A stretch of 64,000 nucleotides of DNA from contig NC_081824.1 of the NCBI RefSeq assembly GCF_030867095.1, forward strand, positions 398,667,329 to 398,731,328, read 5' to 3'. The notes beneath the pieces were generated by a model. The model did no database searches and was not told the DNA's origin. It saw nothing but the letters and a program-made list of their open reading frames with translations. The DNA is from Alligator mississippiensis (Eukaryota > Chordata > Crocodylia > Alligatoridae). This document shows positions 10,411 through 21,135 of the stretch, piece by piece. Position 1 is the first letter of the stretch. The number at the start of each line of letters is the position of its first letter. The translations under genes were made by a program, and so were the position numbers.

Positions 10411-12654
10411 CTGTAAGTTTGATTAAAGCATATCTTCAGAAACAAAGAAAACAAAACAAAAAACTTATAATCTCATTTTGGAGATTCCAAGCAAAGCTTA
10501 TTCTGCCACCTCCTGCTGTAAAATGTACCATGATTTAATTACCCTCACAGCTAGAAAAATGAATCGTATTTCAAGGTTGATTTGTTTGACTTCAACTCAT
10601 ACTTTCGTCAGCAATGTTGGAAAGCTCCTCAGATACCTTTTCTATTTACCTAAATGTCTTTATTTTCTAAATACCTACACACAGTGATCAACTCTTGTTT
10701 CAGTCATCTCTTTGAGCAAAAGTTAAATATCTTAAGATACACACATTGACTCTGCTCCAGTAGCTGCAAATGAACTCAAGGCATTAGATGTCACCGCTGC
10801 GGCCTGAAAAAAATTGTTAGGTGCCTAGACTTGAGCTATCGTGTTTGCTCAAAAGCAGTTCACACTGGCCACCCTTGGTCCGTTAGGCATTATCAGAACA
10901 TACTTAATGTCTGATTGACACAGAAGCATTGAACTGAGCATGACAGGAACAGTGATCTCCTTTTTCACAATAGCCTAGTGATTAGAACACTTCTACAGGA
11001 AGTAAGAGCATTTAACCTGAGGTCTAAAACCTGAGCAGTTTTAAACTCAATCTCATCTTTCCCAGGAGAATAGCCTATTCACCAAGCTATAAACTAGCCT
11101 GAAGAAGAATGAGGTATAGCCCCTTCTGCTGAAGCTGGGCCACGGAGGAGCCAAGAGTGCAAGATTATTAGGAGCTAAGGGGGGCTTAAAGATTATTAGG
11201 GCCTAAACAGTAGGTGACCCAACTCTCTAGCCCAGTGATGAATGCAATGCTGTTGGACTAGGGGAATCTGGATTCCGGTTCCTTTTTATGCATTTCACAT
11301 CAGACAATCATTGATTAAAAAATAGAATAACAATAATAGAAGGGCCTGGAGCTCAAGATTCCTACTCCCTAGAAAAGTGCTCTGCATATTAGACTATACT
11401 ACCAAGAGTGGGCATCACCATCATATTCAAGAGAGACTGTATAGTGCTGTGATTTGCACTGAATTGAATTCAGTTCTTATTTAGCATTAGGTGCTTGCCC
11501 TCCAGGATACTGAGATCCCAAGATGAGGAAAGCACTTAATATGCAGCATTGAGTTAAATACCTAGCTTCAAACAGCAGCATTAGTCAATGCATAGCCCTG
11601 TGCCTAGTATTTCCTATTGATTCTTTGTAGGTGCCTCCCTGCTCATTCTCAGAATCAGGATCCACCTTTGGAAGAAGCTATCTTCATTGACCTTACTGGG
11701 AGCCTACATGACTGACTTTCAGTTTGGACCACTATCATGGCGCAAAGTACCTAATTTCAGGGATATTAAAGCTCCTACTTGGGAGACTCTGTAAGGATTA
11801 TTTGGAATTGGCAAAATGCCAGCTGTTCTTTGCTGCTAAACCTGTATATAGTGATCCAAGGATTTTTCTTTTTGGGATAAACTGTCAGAACTCACTCTGT
11901 TTCAGACTAAATATGATTTTTCTGAAGAATCAGCACTAACTGGAAAAAATATTAAATCAGTTCATTATAATGTTCATTGGATCCCTTTGTTTTGTGTGCA
12001 AACACATCATTCATAAGGACCATTTTTTTTTTATTTCAGAACCTTTCCTGGAAGATCTAATAATCTGAAATAATATAGCTAACAAATTCTGTGCATGAAT
12101 TCAGTAATAGTGCTTCTTGAACATGATGAAAGTCTGTGTTGTTAGGTATTACTGCAAGCTTCACCTCTGTGTCAAAGCATTTTCCAAGATATTCTTGCAG
12201 AAGAAACCCAGCATCTTAAATGTATATAACAAATGACAAAAACAACTAGTAGAGAAGGAAACAGACAAATGACTCTGAACAGATATTACTGAGGTTTTTT
12301 TTTTAATATTGTACAGTTTTATACTGACATGATGGGCACTTTAATGATAGTAAACAGAAAAACAGAAGCATCCAAGCACATAAAACTAAGAGAAGAACAT
12401 CAATTTAAAAATACGCAGGGATAAAACATTAGACAGAAGGCAGAGATTTTATATGCCTACATCATCTTCAAGAGTCCACAGCAAAATATCATTAATTAAT
12501 CATCCTGCTCTAGACAGACCCTATCAAATATTTTTTTCTTGATTTATTTGACTGAACTGACTCTGAACATTGCTGGTCATTATTCAAAGTATTTTTAAGA
12601 GTTCAGAGAAAAAGAAGCATCGAGATAAATGACAAATTTGAAAAAGGAGTATAG
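10411..12654. other. No gene seen; unique AT-rich DNA
   Basis: No coding sequence, RNA gene or repeat family was recognised. A pyrimidine-rich stretch ending TTTCAG at 12040 looks like a splice acceptor, but the sequence after it is closed in all frames within a few codons. Confidence 0.55.
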
Positions 12655-13075
12655 GTTGTACCTGTGCTGGTCTAAGGACATAGACACAGAAGGTTCTGTG
12701 GGTAAATCTGATATCTTTTATTAGATTAACTCAAATAGTTGGAAAATTATTCTTTGCAAGCTTTCAGGTACAAACACCCTTCATCAGGCTGAGGAAGCAT
12801 CTGCAGTTAGTGTGTGCTGCTCCTGGATGGAATGAATAGCAAAGAAGCCAGACTCTGGTATGCATGCAAGAAAGCCAGTCAGTGAAGATACAAATTGAGG
12901 GGTAAACAGGTTGGGGAGGAGGGGGAGAGGAATGAATGTAGGTGGTAAATAGTGAAACAGTACCTGGGGAGTCAATGACTTAAATGGACAGTTAAGCCAA
13001 CTGAAACATTTTGTAGTACAAATATTCAATAATCAGAAGTAAGCACAAAAGTTATTTTTAATGTATTGAATGTAT
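12655..13075 (-). mobile_element. Penelope-like element 3' UTR fragment
   Basis: The minus-strand 3' terminus starts at about 12655. It contains the family phrases TGGTCTAAGGACATAGACAC, TATCTTTTATTAGATTAAC, TTTGCAAGCTTTCAGG, CCTTCATCAGGCTGAGGAAG and CCTGGATGGAATGAATAG. Continuing inward the similarity fades before the endonuclease, so the copy is 5'-truncated. It abuts the CR1 scrap that starts at 13078. Confidence 0.75.
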
Positions 13076-13246
13076 TGCAGAGAGTAGGACACAGATGAGT
13101 GGCTTGACATTGCAGAAAAAAATAAGTTTAGGCTGGATATCAGGAAAAAAATGATTCACTGTTAGAACAGTGAGGCAATGGAATACATTGCCGAGGACAG
13201 TTGTGGACTCTTTGTCATTGGAGGTGTTCAAGAGTAGGTTGGACAG

Positions 13247-14514
13247 TAGGCCTGTGTGAAGCAGCAAATATTCAATTCGGATTTGGATTCAGCCAATTGG
13301 GAGGACAGTGATTCGATTTGGTGATTTGAGTTAGTGTCCTGATTCAATTCAGCCATAGACTATAATGGAGAATCACTAAAATACCTGTAACTGTCATTTT
13401 TTGGCAGGTTTGAATGAAAACAGCAGGAATGGTAGTTCCTTCTGAGGTCATGAAGCCTACCAAGTTTCAAGGAGATAGATGCAGGAGCTTCTGTGAAAGT
13501 GGACCTCAAACTCTTGAAAGCAAAATGTGTATCACTTGTGTGTGTTAAGGAGTGTAGATTGTAGCCATGTTGGTCTAAGGACATAGGCACACAAGGTTCT
13601 TTGCCCCAATCTGTTATTTTTTATTAGAACAACTAAATAGTTGCAAAATATATCTTCGCAAGCTTTCAGATTTAAAAACCCTTCGTCAGGCTGAGGAAGC
13701 ATCTGCAGTTGGTGTGTGCACTCTTCCTGGATGGAATGAATAGTAAAGAAGCCAGAGGCTGCAAGAAAGCCAGTTAGTGAAAATGTAAATTGAGGCATCA
13801 GGGGGTGAGAGACAGGATGGGGGGAGGGGAAGGGGAATGTAGCAGGTAAACATGGAGAGATGTCAGCAGGTTATAGTGTCATAAGTCCAAGGTCTATATT
13901 GAGTACATGAGTTTTTGTATCTAGGAGGTTGATGAAGTGAAGTTCATAGGCTCATCTGTGAAAAGTGTTTTGTAAATCCAAACAAGCACCGAACCTCGCT
14001 AACCTCATCACCAGAAGCAAACTTCCTACAGCACAAAAAACACTGAATTGATCCAGACCATGCCATGACAAGAAATGCAAAACCTGCAACATATCTCCAG
14101 TACCCCAACAATTACTATACCCCACAACAGAACCATAACCATTCCTGGGTCTTAGAGCTGCACCTCCAGAAACATTATATATCTTATTCAGTGCACCAAA
14201 TGCCCTGATGGAAAATACATAGGAGAGACCAAACAACAACTGTGCATCAGAATGAATGCACACCGGAGATCTATTAAAGACCAGAATATCCAATTACCAG
14301 TGGGACCTCAAGAAAACCACTCTCTTTCCAATCTCTCAGTCCTGATCCTCAAAGGGAATTTACAAAACAGACAAGGCTTCACAGAAAAGGCTTCTGATTT
14401 GATTCAGACCTTTTTATGGGTCTCCCGATATGATTCGCATTCAGAGATTTGGCCACCGAATCAGGCCATATCTCCTCCGAATCAAAACAGCTACTGACGC
14501 TTCACACAGCCCTA
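13247..14514. mobile_element. hAT-type transposon with 8-bp target duplication, carrying a Penelope copy
   Basis: The ends are TAGGCCTGTGTGAAGC (13247-13262) and its inverse GCTTCACACAGCCCTA (14499-14514), with one mismatch. The flanks TTGGACAG (13239-13246) and TTGAACAG (14515-14522) form an 8-bp duplication, the hAT hallmark, and both lie within otherwise continuous CR1 sequence. The element's own DNA is rich in ATTCGGATT-like words on both sides. No transposase was seen, so it is non-autonomous. The middle (about 13552-14370) is a Penelope-like insertion. Confidence 0.8.
13552..14370. mobile_element. Penelope-like element with inverted 5' part
   Basis: The 3' UTR half (13552-13977) reads on the minus strand, while the endonuclease half (13978-14370) reads on the plus strand. 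In the normal copy at 41490-42145 these two parts are collinear. The plus-strand half translates to IYLIQCTKCPDGKYIGETKQ, a GIY-YIG endonuclease core, followed by a HRRSIKD segment. The junction positions GTTTTGTAAAT (13967-13977) and ATTTACAAAAC (14358-14368) are the same element site seen twice in opposite senses, so the halves overlap by about 11 bp. This is the pattern expected of a 5' inversion made during target-primed reverse transcription. Confidence 0.75.
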
Positions 14515-15142
14515 TTGAACAGGCATTGGTCAGAGGTGACCTGGGTGTAGCTATGCCTGTGTTCTATTATGGGTATTTCCAATGCTTCCATTTGTAACAT
14601 GGGACTGGAAGGGAATTTCTTCCTGTCCTGCTGCTACATGTGTCAGGTTCCCTTTTAAAGCCTTCCTTAGAAGCTTTGGGTATTGACTTCAACCGAAGCT
14701 AGGGATTTTGACTGGGGTGTGTCAAGGCTCCTCCTGGGACTTAAAAACCCAGAGGTTCCTGGCCAGAGGGTGTTGCCCCTCTGCTCAAGGTCAGATTAAT
14801 CATCATATTTGGGTGCAGATAGGAATTTTATGCCATGGTCAGATTGGTATAGATGGGGGAGGGGGGGAGTTGCTTTACTTTGTAGCTGGGGTCTGGCCCT
14901 TTTCCTTGGATCTCATGAGTGTTTCTTTGAAAAAAAAATTGTAGCAGGAGGGCATTGACTGCCATAGTTGCACTGATTTACCTGTGGCAGAATGAAGTGT
15001 CAAGTCTTGTGGCTGTGTCAGAGTTGACTATAGTTTTATAATACGTTATACAATGGGTTTGATAGGAATGATTCTGTTGCAGTCAGGGGCAGTAGATGAC
15101 CTCTGGAGGTCCCTTCCAGCCCTACTTCCCTATTATAATGTT

Positions 15143-16396
15143 AAGGCTTTTAAAAATAATTAAAAACCCTACAGAAATCTTGAAGTATCTGGAACTGTAT
15201 GAAGAGAACACAATGAGACTTAATTTTTTTTTTTTAATTATCCTGTGAGCTGTGTTTTACTTGCCTTAAGGAATAACCACTACAGAAGAGATTAATTTTT
15301 ATTAGCACCTATGCCTAAGTAAAGAGTAAGTAGAAGATTTTCTGATTCAAAAGCATCAACCTGGATGCCAATTTGATAAGCCCATCAGGGAGAGATAAAT
15401 TAGAAACTTTTAATTCTAAACAAAGGGAATTTGATAATAAACCCATCAAGCCTTAAATTCTATTTTAAAAGGACCTGTTGTCAAGAAAAGAATGAATATG
15501 GTGGGGGGAGGGGGTAACAGAAATCCCATAGTGATTACGTACCTTAAAGAACCTTGTTCATATATAATGAAATTTCATCATAAGGAATATTGCATAAACT
15601 TTTGAAATGTCAGGAAGAGATGATTAAAAGCACAAGAGATATTAACAGATTTATTCATAGAAAATAAGAGTGTCTCAAAGAATGACAGATTCTAAAACTG
15701 TTGGAAAGTCAAAATATTTTATTTCCAGATGTTCAAAGACATGATATTTTTTTTTCAGATGGTACAACAGACAGCACTTACACCTGTGAAACTAAAAAAA
15801 ATAAAATAAAAAAATAAAAGAGATATGAGAAAGCGTAGATTCACACAATGGAGAGGTCGGGAAAAAGCAAGCAATTTGAAGAAAGCCATTTAGTTTGGTT
15901 TGGTTTACCAAAACAAAAGAAGGTGTCATTCAGAATAGTTTATTCACTTTAAATTTCTCAGGTCTCACTATGGGACACTATTTTCAGGGAGGGCAGAGAA
16001 AAGGAGATAGTGTGTCTTTATATATATAACCCAGAGGTTCCTATACAAACACACACACACACACACACACATTTCCTTGTATCCTTGAAGTGTCACTAAA
16101 ATGTCATTGGACAAAATGCTAAGGTGAAGGTCCCCCATTTCCCCACCCACTACCTTTTCTCAATGCAATAACCCACCCCTCTGGCTGTTCAAATAAAAGA
16201 TAAGTATCCAGCAACAATCCCAAAGAGTACAGAACATAACTGAAGATGCTGTTGATAGTAATTCATTAAAAAGTAAAGATTGAAATCATAAAGTAAAAGG
16301 ACCCAATAATATGATTTAGATTGCTTAGACAGAAGCCAATTTTAGATTTAAAAATAACTTCTTTTCATGTAGTACAATGTTATCTAATCTGGAAGT
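15143..16396. other. No gene seen; AT-rich DNA with an (AC)n run
   Basis: Long A and T runs occur near 15226 and 15790, and an (AC)n microsatellite lies at 16048-16071. A pyrimidine tract ending TTTTTCAG at 15759 is followed by an ATG frame that closes after about 17 codons without a good donor, so no exon is called. Confidence 0.6.
16048..16071. repeat. (AC)n microsatellite
   Basis: About twelve uninterrupted AC units. Confidence 0.95.
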
Positions 16397-16559
16397 CATA
16401 GAATCACAGAAAATTAGGGTTAGAAGAGAACCCTCTGTTCAAAGCAGCACCACCCCCAACTGTATCATCCCAGCCAAGGCTTTGTCTATCTGGGTCTTAA
16501 AATCCTCCAAGGATCCATCAAGATTCCACAACTTATACGGGTAGTATGTTCCCATGCCG

Positions 16560-18160
16560 TACTACCCTCCTATTAAGAAAGATTTTCCTACTGTCTAACC
16601 TAAACTTCTCTTGCTGAGACTTCAGACCATGGCTCCATTTTCTGTCATCCGCCATCACTAAGAAAGGTCTAGCTCCATCCTCTTTGGAACCACCCTTCAG
16701 GTAGTTGAAGGCTGCTATTAAATTCCCCCTCATTCTTCTCTTCTCCAGACTAATAAGCCCAGTTTCCTCAGCCTGTCCTCAGAAGTCATGTGCCCCAGTC
16801 CCCTAAACAGTTCTGTTTCCCTCTCCTGGACTCTCTCCACATCCTTTGTCCACATCCTTTCTGTAGTAGGGGGCCCAAAACTGAACACAGTACTCCAGTT
16901 GTGGCATCATCAGTGCCAAATAGAGAAAAATAATCACTTCCCTTGATCTGCTGGCAACACTCTTACTAAAGGAGCCCAGTATGTTGTTAGCCTTCTTTGC
17001 AACAAGGGTACACAGTTGACTCATATACAGCTGATAGTCTACTGTAAACCCCAAGCCCTTTTCTGCAAGTTGCTTCTTAGTCAGTCAGTCCCCAGCCTGT
17101 GGTTCCATGCTAAGTGCATGATTTTGCATTTGTCCTTATTAAACCTCATGAAATTTCTTTTGGCCCAATCCTCCAATTTGTAGAGGTCTCTCTGAATCCT
17201 AGCCCTACCCTCCAGCACATCTACTACTCCCTGCAGCTTGGTATCATCTGCAAGCTTGCTGAGGGTGCACTGCATCCCATCTTCCAGGTTACTGATGGAA
17301 ACATTGAACAAAACCAGCCCCAGGACCTGGGGCACTCCACTTGATACTGGATGCAAAATAGACATTGAGCCATTGATTACTACCAGGGATCCTGGTTTTC
17401 TCTGATTAAAAAATTCCCAATTTTTGGATTAAAACACAAAATCCTCATTTTTTCTGTGATTAAAATTAAACACCACTATATATATATATTATATATTAGT
17501 GGAATCACAGAAACATGTTGTTTTTGGGTAAGTTTTTAAATCTGAAAATAGAGGATTTTTTTTCAGACAAAACCAGGATCCCTAGTTATAACTCTTTGAG
17601 CCCAACAGTCCAGCCAGTTTTCTGTCTACCTTACAGTCCTTCATCCAATGCATACGTCCTTAGCTTGCTTGCAAGAATGTTGTGGGAGATTGTAGCAAAC
17701 GCCTGGCTAAAGTCAAGGCATGTCAGGCCCACTGCTCTCCCCACATCCATGAAGATAGATATCTCATGATAGAAGGCAGTCAGGTTGGTCAGACAGGCCC
17801 TTGGTGAATCCATGTTGACTATTCCTAATTACCTGCTCCTGCAAGTACTTAGAAAATAGATTCCTTGTGGACCTGCTCCATGATATTTCTGGGGGCTAAG
17901 ATGAGGCTGATCAGTTCAGAATTCCCTAGATCTGCCTTTTCTCCTTTCTTAAAGATAGGCACTGTATTTGCCCTTTTGTAATCATCCAGGATCTCTTCTA
18001 ATGCCATGAGTTTTCAAAGATGATGGCCAGTGGCTCTCCAATTATATTGGCCAATTCCCTCAGCACCCTCAGGTGCATTGCATACAGTCCCATGGACTTG
18101 TACACATCCAACTGTTCTACTGTTCTAAATAGTCCCTAACCTATTCTTTTTGCCACTGTT
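16560..18160 (-). pseudogene. CR1 ORF2 relic: reverse transcriptase (minus strand)
   Basis: Several reading pieces in descending coordinate order give the RT: LTCLDFSQAF (motif A) near 17730, SSGVPQV near 17340, KLADDTKL (catalytic box with both aspartates kept) near 17245, and MMPQLEYCVQFWAP near 16890. The pieces are separated by stops and frame changes, and a 201-bp MITE is inserted between motif A and the SGVPQ segment. No single frame is open across the domain. It is older than the 38.5 and 51.4 kb copies. Confidence 0.85.
17384..17584. mobile_element. hAT-type MITE (201 bp) inside CR1
   Basis: The ends are CAGGGATCCTGGTTTTCTCT and the inverse ending CCAGGATCCCTA, with a TA-rich centre. 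The flanks ATTACTAC (17376-17383) and GTTATAAC (17585-17592) are a decayed 8-bp duplication. CR1 sequence resumes directly after it, so the insertion point is well defined. It belongs to the same family as 52458-52675. Confidence 0.75.
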
Positions 18161-18739
18161 GGTTACTCATCTCCTCAACAAACTGTGCTGCCAGGTGCAG
18201 CAATCTGGAAGCTGACCTTGCCTCTGAAGACAAGGAAAAAAAAAAAGCATCAAATACTTCAGCCTTTATCATATCATCTCTCACTAGGTGGACCCCCTCT
18301 TTTAGTAAGGGACCCACACTTTCCCTGATCTTCCTCTTATTGTTAACATACTTTGGAAATCCTTCTTGTTACCCTTCATGTCCCTTGCTATTTACAACTC
18401 CAGTTGTGTTTTGGCATGCCCAAGCAATATTTTTATACTCCTCCCAAGTTATTTGTTCAAGTTTCCACTTCTTGAAAGCTTCCTTTTTGTTTTTCATCTC
18501 ACTGAAGAATTCCCTGCTAAGCCAAGCTGATCCGGTGTACTTTTTAATCTTTGTACACATTGGCATGGTTCCTTCCTGAGCCATCAGTAAGATTTCTTTA
18601 AAATACAGTTTTGGACTGGCCTGCTCTCCTGGACTGCTTTCCCTCTCAGACTGGCCTCTCAGGGTATCCTGCCCATCAGTTGCCTGAGTAAGTTGAAGTC
18701 TGCTTTTCTGAAGTCCAGGGTCCTTACTCTGCTGCTCTC
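17593..18739 (-). other. CR1 ORF2 interior, decayed
   Basis: The stretch upstream of RT motif A in the minus-strand CR1 covers the linker between endonuclease and RT. It carries many stops, and short A-runs are present near 18235. It is included so that the CR1 body is accounted for. Confidence 0.6.
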
Positions 18740-19090
18740 CTTCCTTCCTTTCCTCAGGATCCTGAAGTCAAATCAACTCATGGTTGCTGCTGCCAAAGAT
18801 GCCATCCACTACTACATTCCACCAATTCTTCCCTGTTTGTGAGCAGCAAGCCAAGAAAAACATGGCCCCTAGTTGGCCACTCCAATACTTGTACCAAGAA
18901 GTTGTCCCCAACACTCTTCAAAAACATCCCAGATTGCCCGTGCATTGTTTTATTGCCCTCCCAGCAGATGTCAGGGTGATTGAAGTCCCCCGTGACAGCC
19001 AGGACCTGTGATTGAGAAACTTACATTAGCTGTTTGAAGAAAGCCTCTTATACCTCATCCTCCTGGTCTGGTGGTCTATAACAGACACCC
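18740..19090 (-). pseudogene. CR1 ORF2 relic: AP-type endonuclease part
   Basis: On the minus strand, shortly after the 1.75-kb insertion, translation gives VLAVTGDFNHPDICWEG, the conserved G-D-F-N-H/xx-I-x-W motif of the apurinic-like endonuclease of CR1 ORF2, and then a segment ending in TNRE. The GDFN aspartate and asparagine are retained. Upstream endonuclease residues lie beyond the insertion, at 20856-21135, and are not open. Confidence 0.8.
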
Positions 19091-19398
19091 AGCATTTAGG
19101 GTTACCATATTTCAATCAGCAAAAAAGAGGACACCTGGGAGGGGGAGTAGAGGAGAGGAGGTAGGGACATATGATTGTGGGGGGGGGCAGTGATATTTCC
19201 GTGTCCTGCCTCTGCTCCTCATTTCTAAGCCCCTGCTCCCCCAGCCTTACCTCACTCCCAATCCACAGCCCCCTACTCCTCAGCCCTGCCGGTGCCCCTC
19301 ACTACTGACTTGCATCCCCTGCTCCGCAGCTCTGCTGGACCCGCTGAACCCTTCCCCCCATACAATGTCTCTTTACCTGGTATCCCAGGGGAGCTGGG

Positions 19399-20076
19399 GT
19401 GACCAGAGGACCCCAAGCCAAAAACAAAAGAAAGCCTCACTTACCTCCTGCAGGGGCCGAAAGGCGTGGGGAGAGGCGCACGGCAAAACTGCCCGCAGAG
19501 TTTGTTAGCCACGCCTATATCCAGCTGGATCAAGATGACGTCAGCAGGAGACACTGCCTGGCAGGGATAAAAGACTGCCCTGAGGATGCAGCAGGAGGGC
19601 TGGTGAGCGGAGGCTCGACAGGGAAGCGCACACCCCGAGAGGCGCAGCCGCTGCGTCAGGCAGCCCGGGACAGCAGGGGCGGAGCCTGTGGAGACGCAGG
19701 TGGTGGCATCAACAACACAGCTGGCAGGGAAGCCGGTGAGGAAGCCGGCAGCAGAACTGGCATGAGAGCCGGCAGCAAAGCCGGTGAGGAAGCCGGCAGC
19801 AGGACCGGCGTGAGAGCTGGCAGCAGAACTGGTGAGGAAGCCAGTAGTGGAGCTGGCGAGGGATTGAGCATGAAAGCCAGTAGCGGAGCTGGCGAGGGAT
19901 CGAGCACGCAAGCCGGTAGTAGAACCAGCGAGGGCTCAAGTAGGCAAGCCGGCAGCAGATCTGGTGAAGACCCCAGCTGGGAAACCAACAGCAGAGCCAG
20001 CGAAGACACCAGCAGAGAGGTTGGCTGGGAAGTCAACTGGCTAGCCAGCTGGCCACTCGATAGGGAGAGTAGCTGA
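19399..20076 (+). CDS. 225-codon repetitive reading frame, function unknown
   Basis: The frame opens at ATG 19399 and runs to a stop at 20074-20076. Residues 1-85 are basic and non-repetitive. From about residue 105 it becomes Gly/Ala/Ser/Glu-rich with repeating units such as AGSRTGEEA and SSGAGEG, encoded by GC-rich 24-36-bp tandem repeats. It has no signal peptide, membrane segment or known domain. The opposite strand is also open over much of it, as expected for a repeat whose unit length is a multiple of three, so the openness is weak evidence. It is more likely transcribed repeat DNA than a protein gene. Confidence 0.2.
   Translation: MTRGPQAKNKRKPHLPPAGAERRGERRTAKLPAEFVSHAYIQLDQDDVSRRHCLAGIKDCPEDAAGGLVSGGSTGKRTPREAQPLRQAARDSRGGACGDAGGGINNTAGREAGEEAGSRTGMRAGSKAGEEAGSRTGVRAGSRTGEEASSGAGEGLSMKASSGAGEGSSTQAGSRTSEGSSRQAGSRSGEDPSWETNSRASEDTSREVGWEVNWLASWPLDRESS
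19536..19572 (+). promoter_or_regulatory. Promoter-like block: CRE palindrome plus TATA-like box
   Basis: A perfect TGACGTCA (19536-19543) is followed 24 bp later by ATAAAA (19567-19572), with a GC-rich downstream region. This spacing is typical of an LTR U3 core promoter. The site lies inside the 1.75-kb insertion, upstream of the tandem repeats. Activity is inferred only from the motifs. Confidence 0.4.
19730..20060 (+). repeat. GC-rich minisatellite
   Basis: Imperfect tandem units built on GCCGGCAGCAGAACTGG and GGAGCTGGCGAGGGAT run through this stretch, the periods being multiples of three. Similarity between units declines toward 20060. Confidence 0.75.
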
Positions 20077-21135
20077 GTAGCAGCTGTAGGAAGAAGCCCC
20101 AAGTGGGGAGCTAGCCATTAGGTTCAGGGGAACTCTGGGCCCGCTGGGACCCACTTACTATTGTGGGTGGTCGGCATGCACAACAGTCACGGTGTGGGTA
20201 AAATAGGGGGTTGAGCAGGAATAGATGAGGCAAGGGCAAAGGGCCTCGGGACCTGTGTATTTTGGGCTGAGACACCGAGCCGCTGGCTGCTCATGGCCGG
20301 ATGGCCAGGAGAGATCAGAGTAGAGCCTGAGGACATACAGAGGCATGTGAGGGCCAGGAGATCCATGATAAAAAGGTAGTGAATGGCCTGGGTGTAGGGG
20401 AGGTCGGAGCCCCGTGAGTGCCTGCCAAATGGCGTGGCAGCCCTGAAGGCTACCCCAAGGGAGAACCCCTCCCCTGAAGTTAAAATCAAAGTCATGGCAG
20501 GCGAGATAAGGGGAACCCCGAACATCAGCCGGGGTAACCTTTGGGAGCCCACCCCAGGCTTTGGCCATAGAAGATCACTAGTGCGGGCCAGGGCTGCAAG
20601 GGAGCACCTGATAGAACAGAGGCGGGCACACCTGGCTTGCCAGGGCCTGCACAGGGAGTACGTGAACCCCAACAGCTAACCACTTTGCCTGCTGCTTCCA
20701 GTCCCAAGGAGCCAGCCTGGGAGAGCAGAGGGAACAGCAAAAAAAAAAAAAGAACATTTGCTGTTATTTTAAAAACCCACCCAGATGTAGAACAGGGGGC
20801 CAGAAAACAGGACATATCCAGGAAAACCAAGATGTATGTTAACCCTAATCCATGATGTCACCCTTTTTGCTCTTGCCTTTGACCCTAACCCAGAGACTTT
20901 CAACAGTCCTTTCCCCAGTTTCATATTGAAGGTCTGATCATACAATCATACAGCACTTTTACATAAAGAGAAACTCCTCCTCCTCCTCTCCTGCCCTGCC
21001 TATCCTTCCTGAATAGATTATAGTGATCCATGACTGTTTCAGTAATGCAAACTATCCCACCAAGTCTCTGTTACTCCAGTTTCATCATAGTTCCACGACA
21101 GTGCAAGATCTTCCAATTCTTTCTCCTGAGCTGCA

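Larger units (their letters stand above)
13078..15142 (+). mobile_element. CR1 3' end split by a hAT insertion
   Basis: The CR1 C-terminal and 3' UTR sequence lies in two pieces, 13078-13246 and 14523-15142. The first piece includes TTTAGGCTGGATATCAGGAA and ends GTAGGTTGGACAG; the second resumes at the duplicated target and ends with TGACCTCTGGAGGTCCCTTC and a typical CR1 terminus near 15142. The hAT-type element between them accounts for the break. The right piece is about 620 bp and contains unrelated-looking sequence, so its interior may hold a further insertion. Confidence 0.75.
19096..20848. mobile_element. 1.75-kb hAT-like insertion with GC-rich repetitive core
   Basis: The ends TTAGGGTTACCATATTTC (19096-19113) and the inverse near 20831-20848 (ending GTTAACCCTAA) are inverted repeats. 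The sequence next to each end contains the GAGGACA / AGGACAT words typical of a widespread reptile DNA-transposon family. Possible 8-bp flanks are CCCAGCAT and TCCATGAT (5 of 8 matching). It splits the minus-strand CR1 within the endonuclease. No transposase is visible. The middle, roughly 19395-20690, is GC-rich, carries a promoter-like block and a repetitive frame, and may itself be a separate LTR-type insertion. Confidence 0.6.
16397..21135 (-). mobile_element. Long CR1 LINE, twice interrupted
   Basis: The minus-strand 3' terminus is at 16397 (TCATAGAATCACAGAAAATT on the plus strand). Going upward in coordinate come the RT C-terminal domain, RT core, linker and endonuclease region, and finally the 5'-proximal ORF2 sequence near 20850-21135. 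Removing the hAT MITE (17384-17584) and the 1.75-kb insertion (19096-20848) leaves about 2.8 kb of CR1. CR1-like sequence resumes at the expected place on the far side of each insertion. The 5' part beyond 21135 is missing. Confidence 0.85.

Noticed and set aside
12010..12070. Acceptor-like TTTTTTTTTTATTTCAG
   Set aside because: All three frames close within a few codons and there is no donor.
15740..15830. Pyrimidine tract and AG followed by an ATG frame
   Set aside because: The frame closes after about 17 codons and no usable donor follows.
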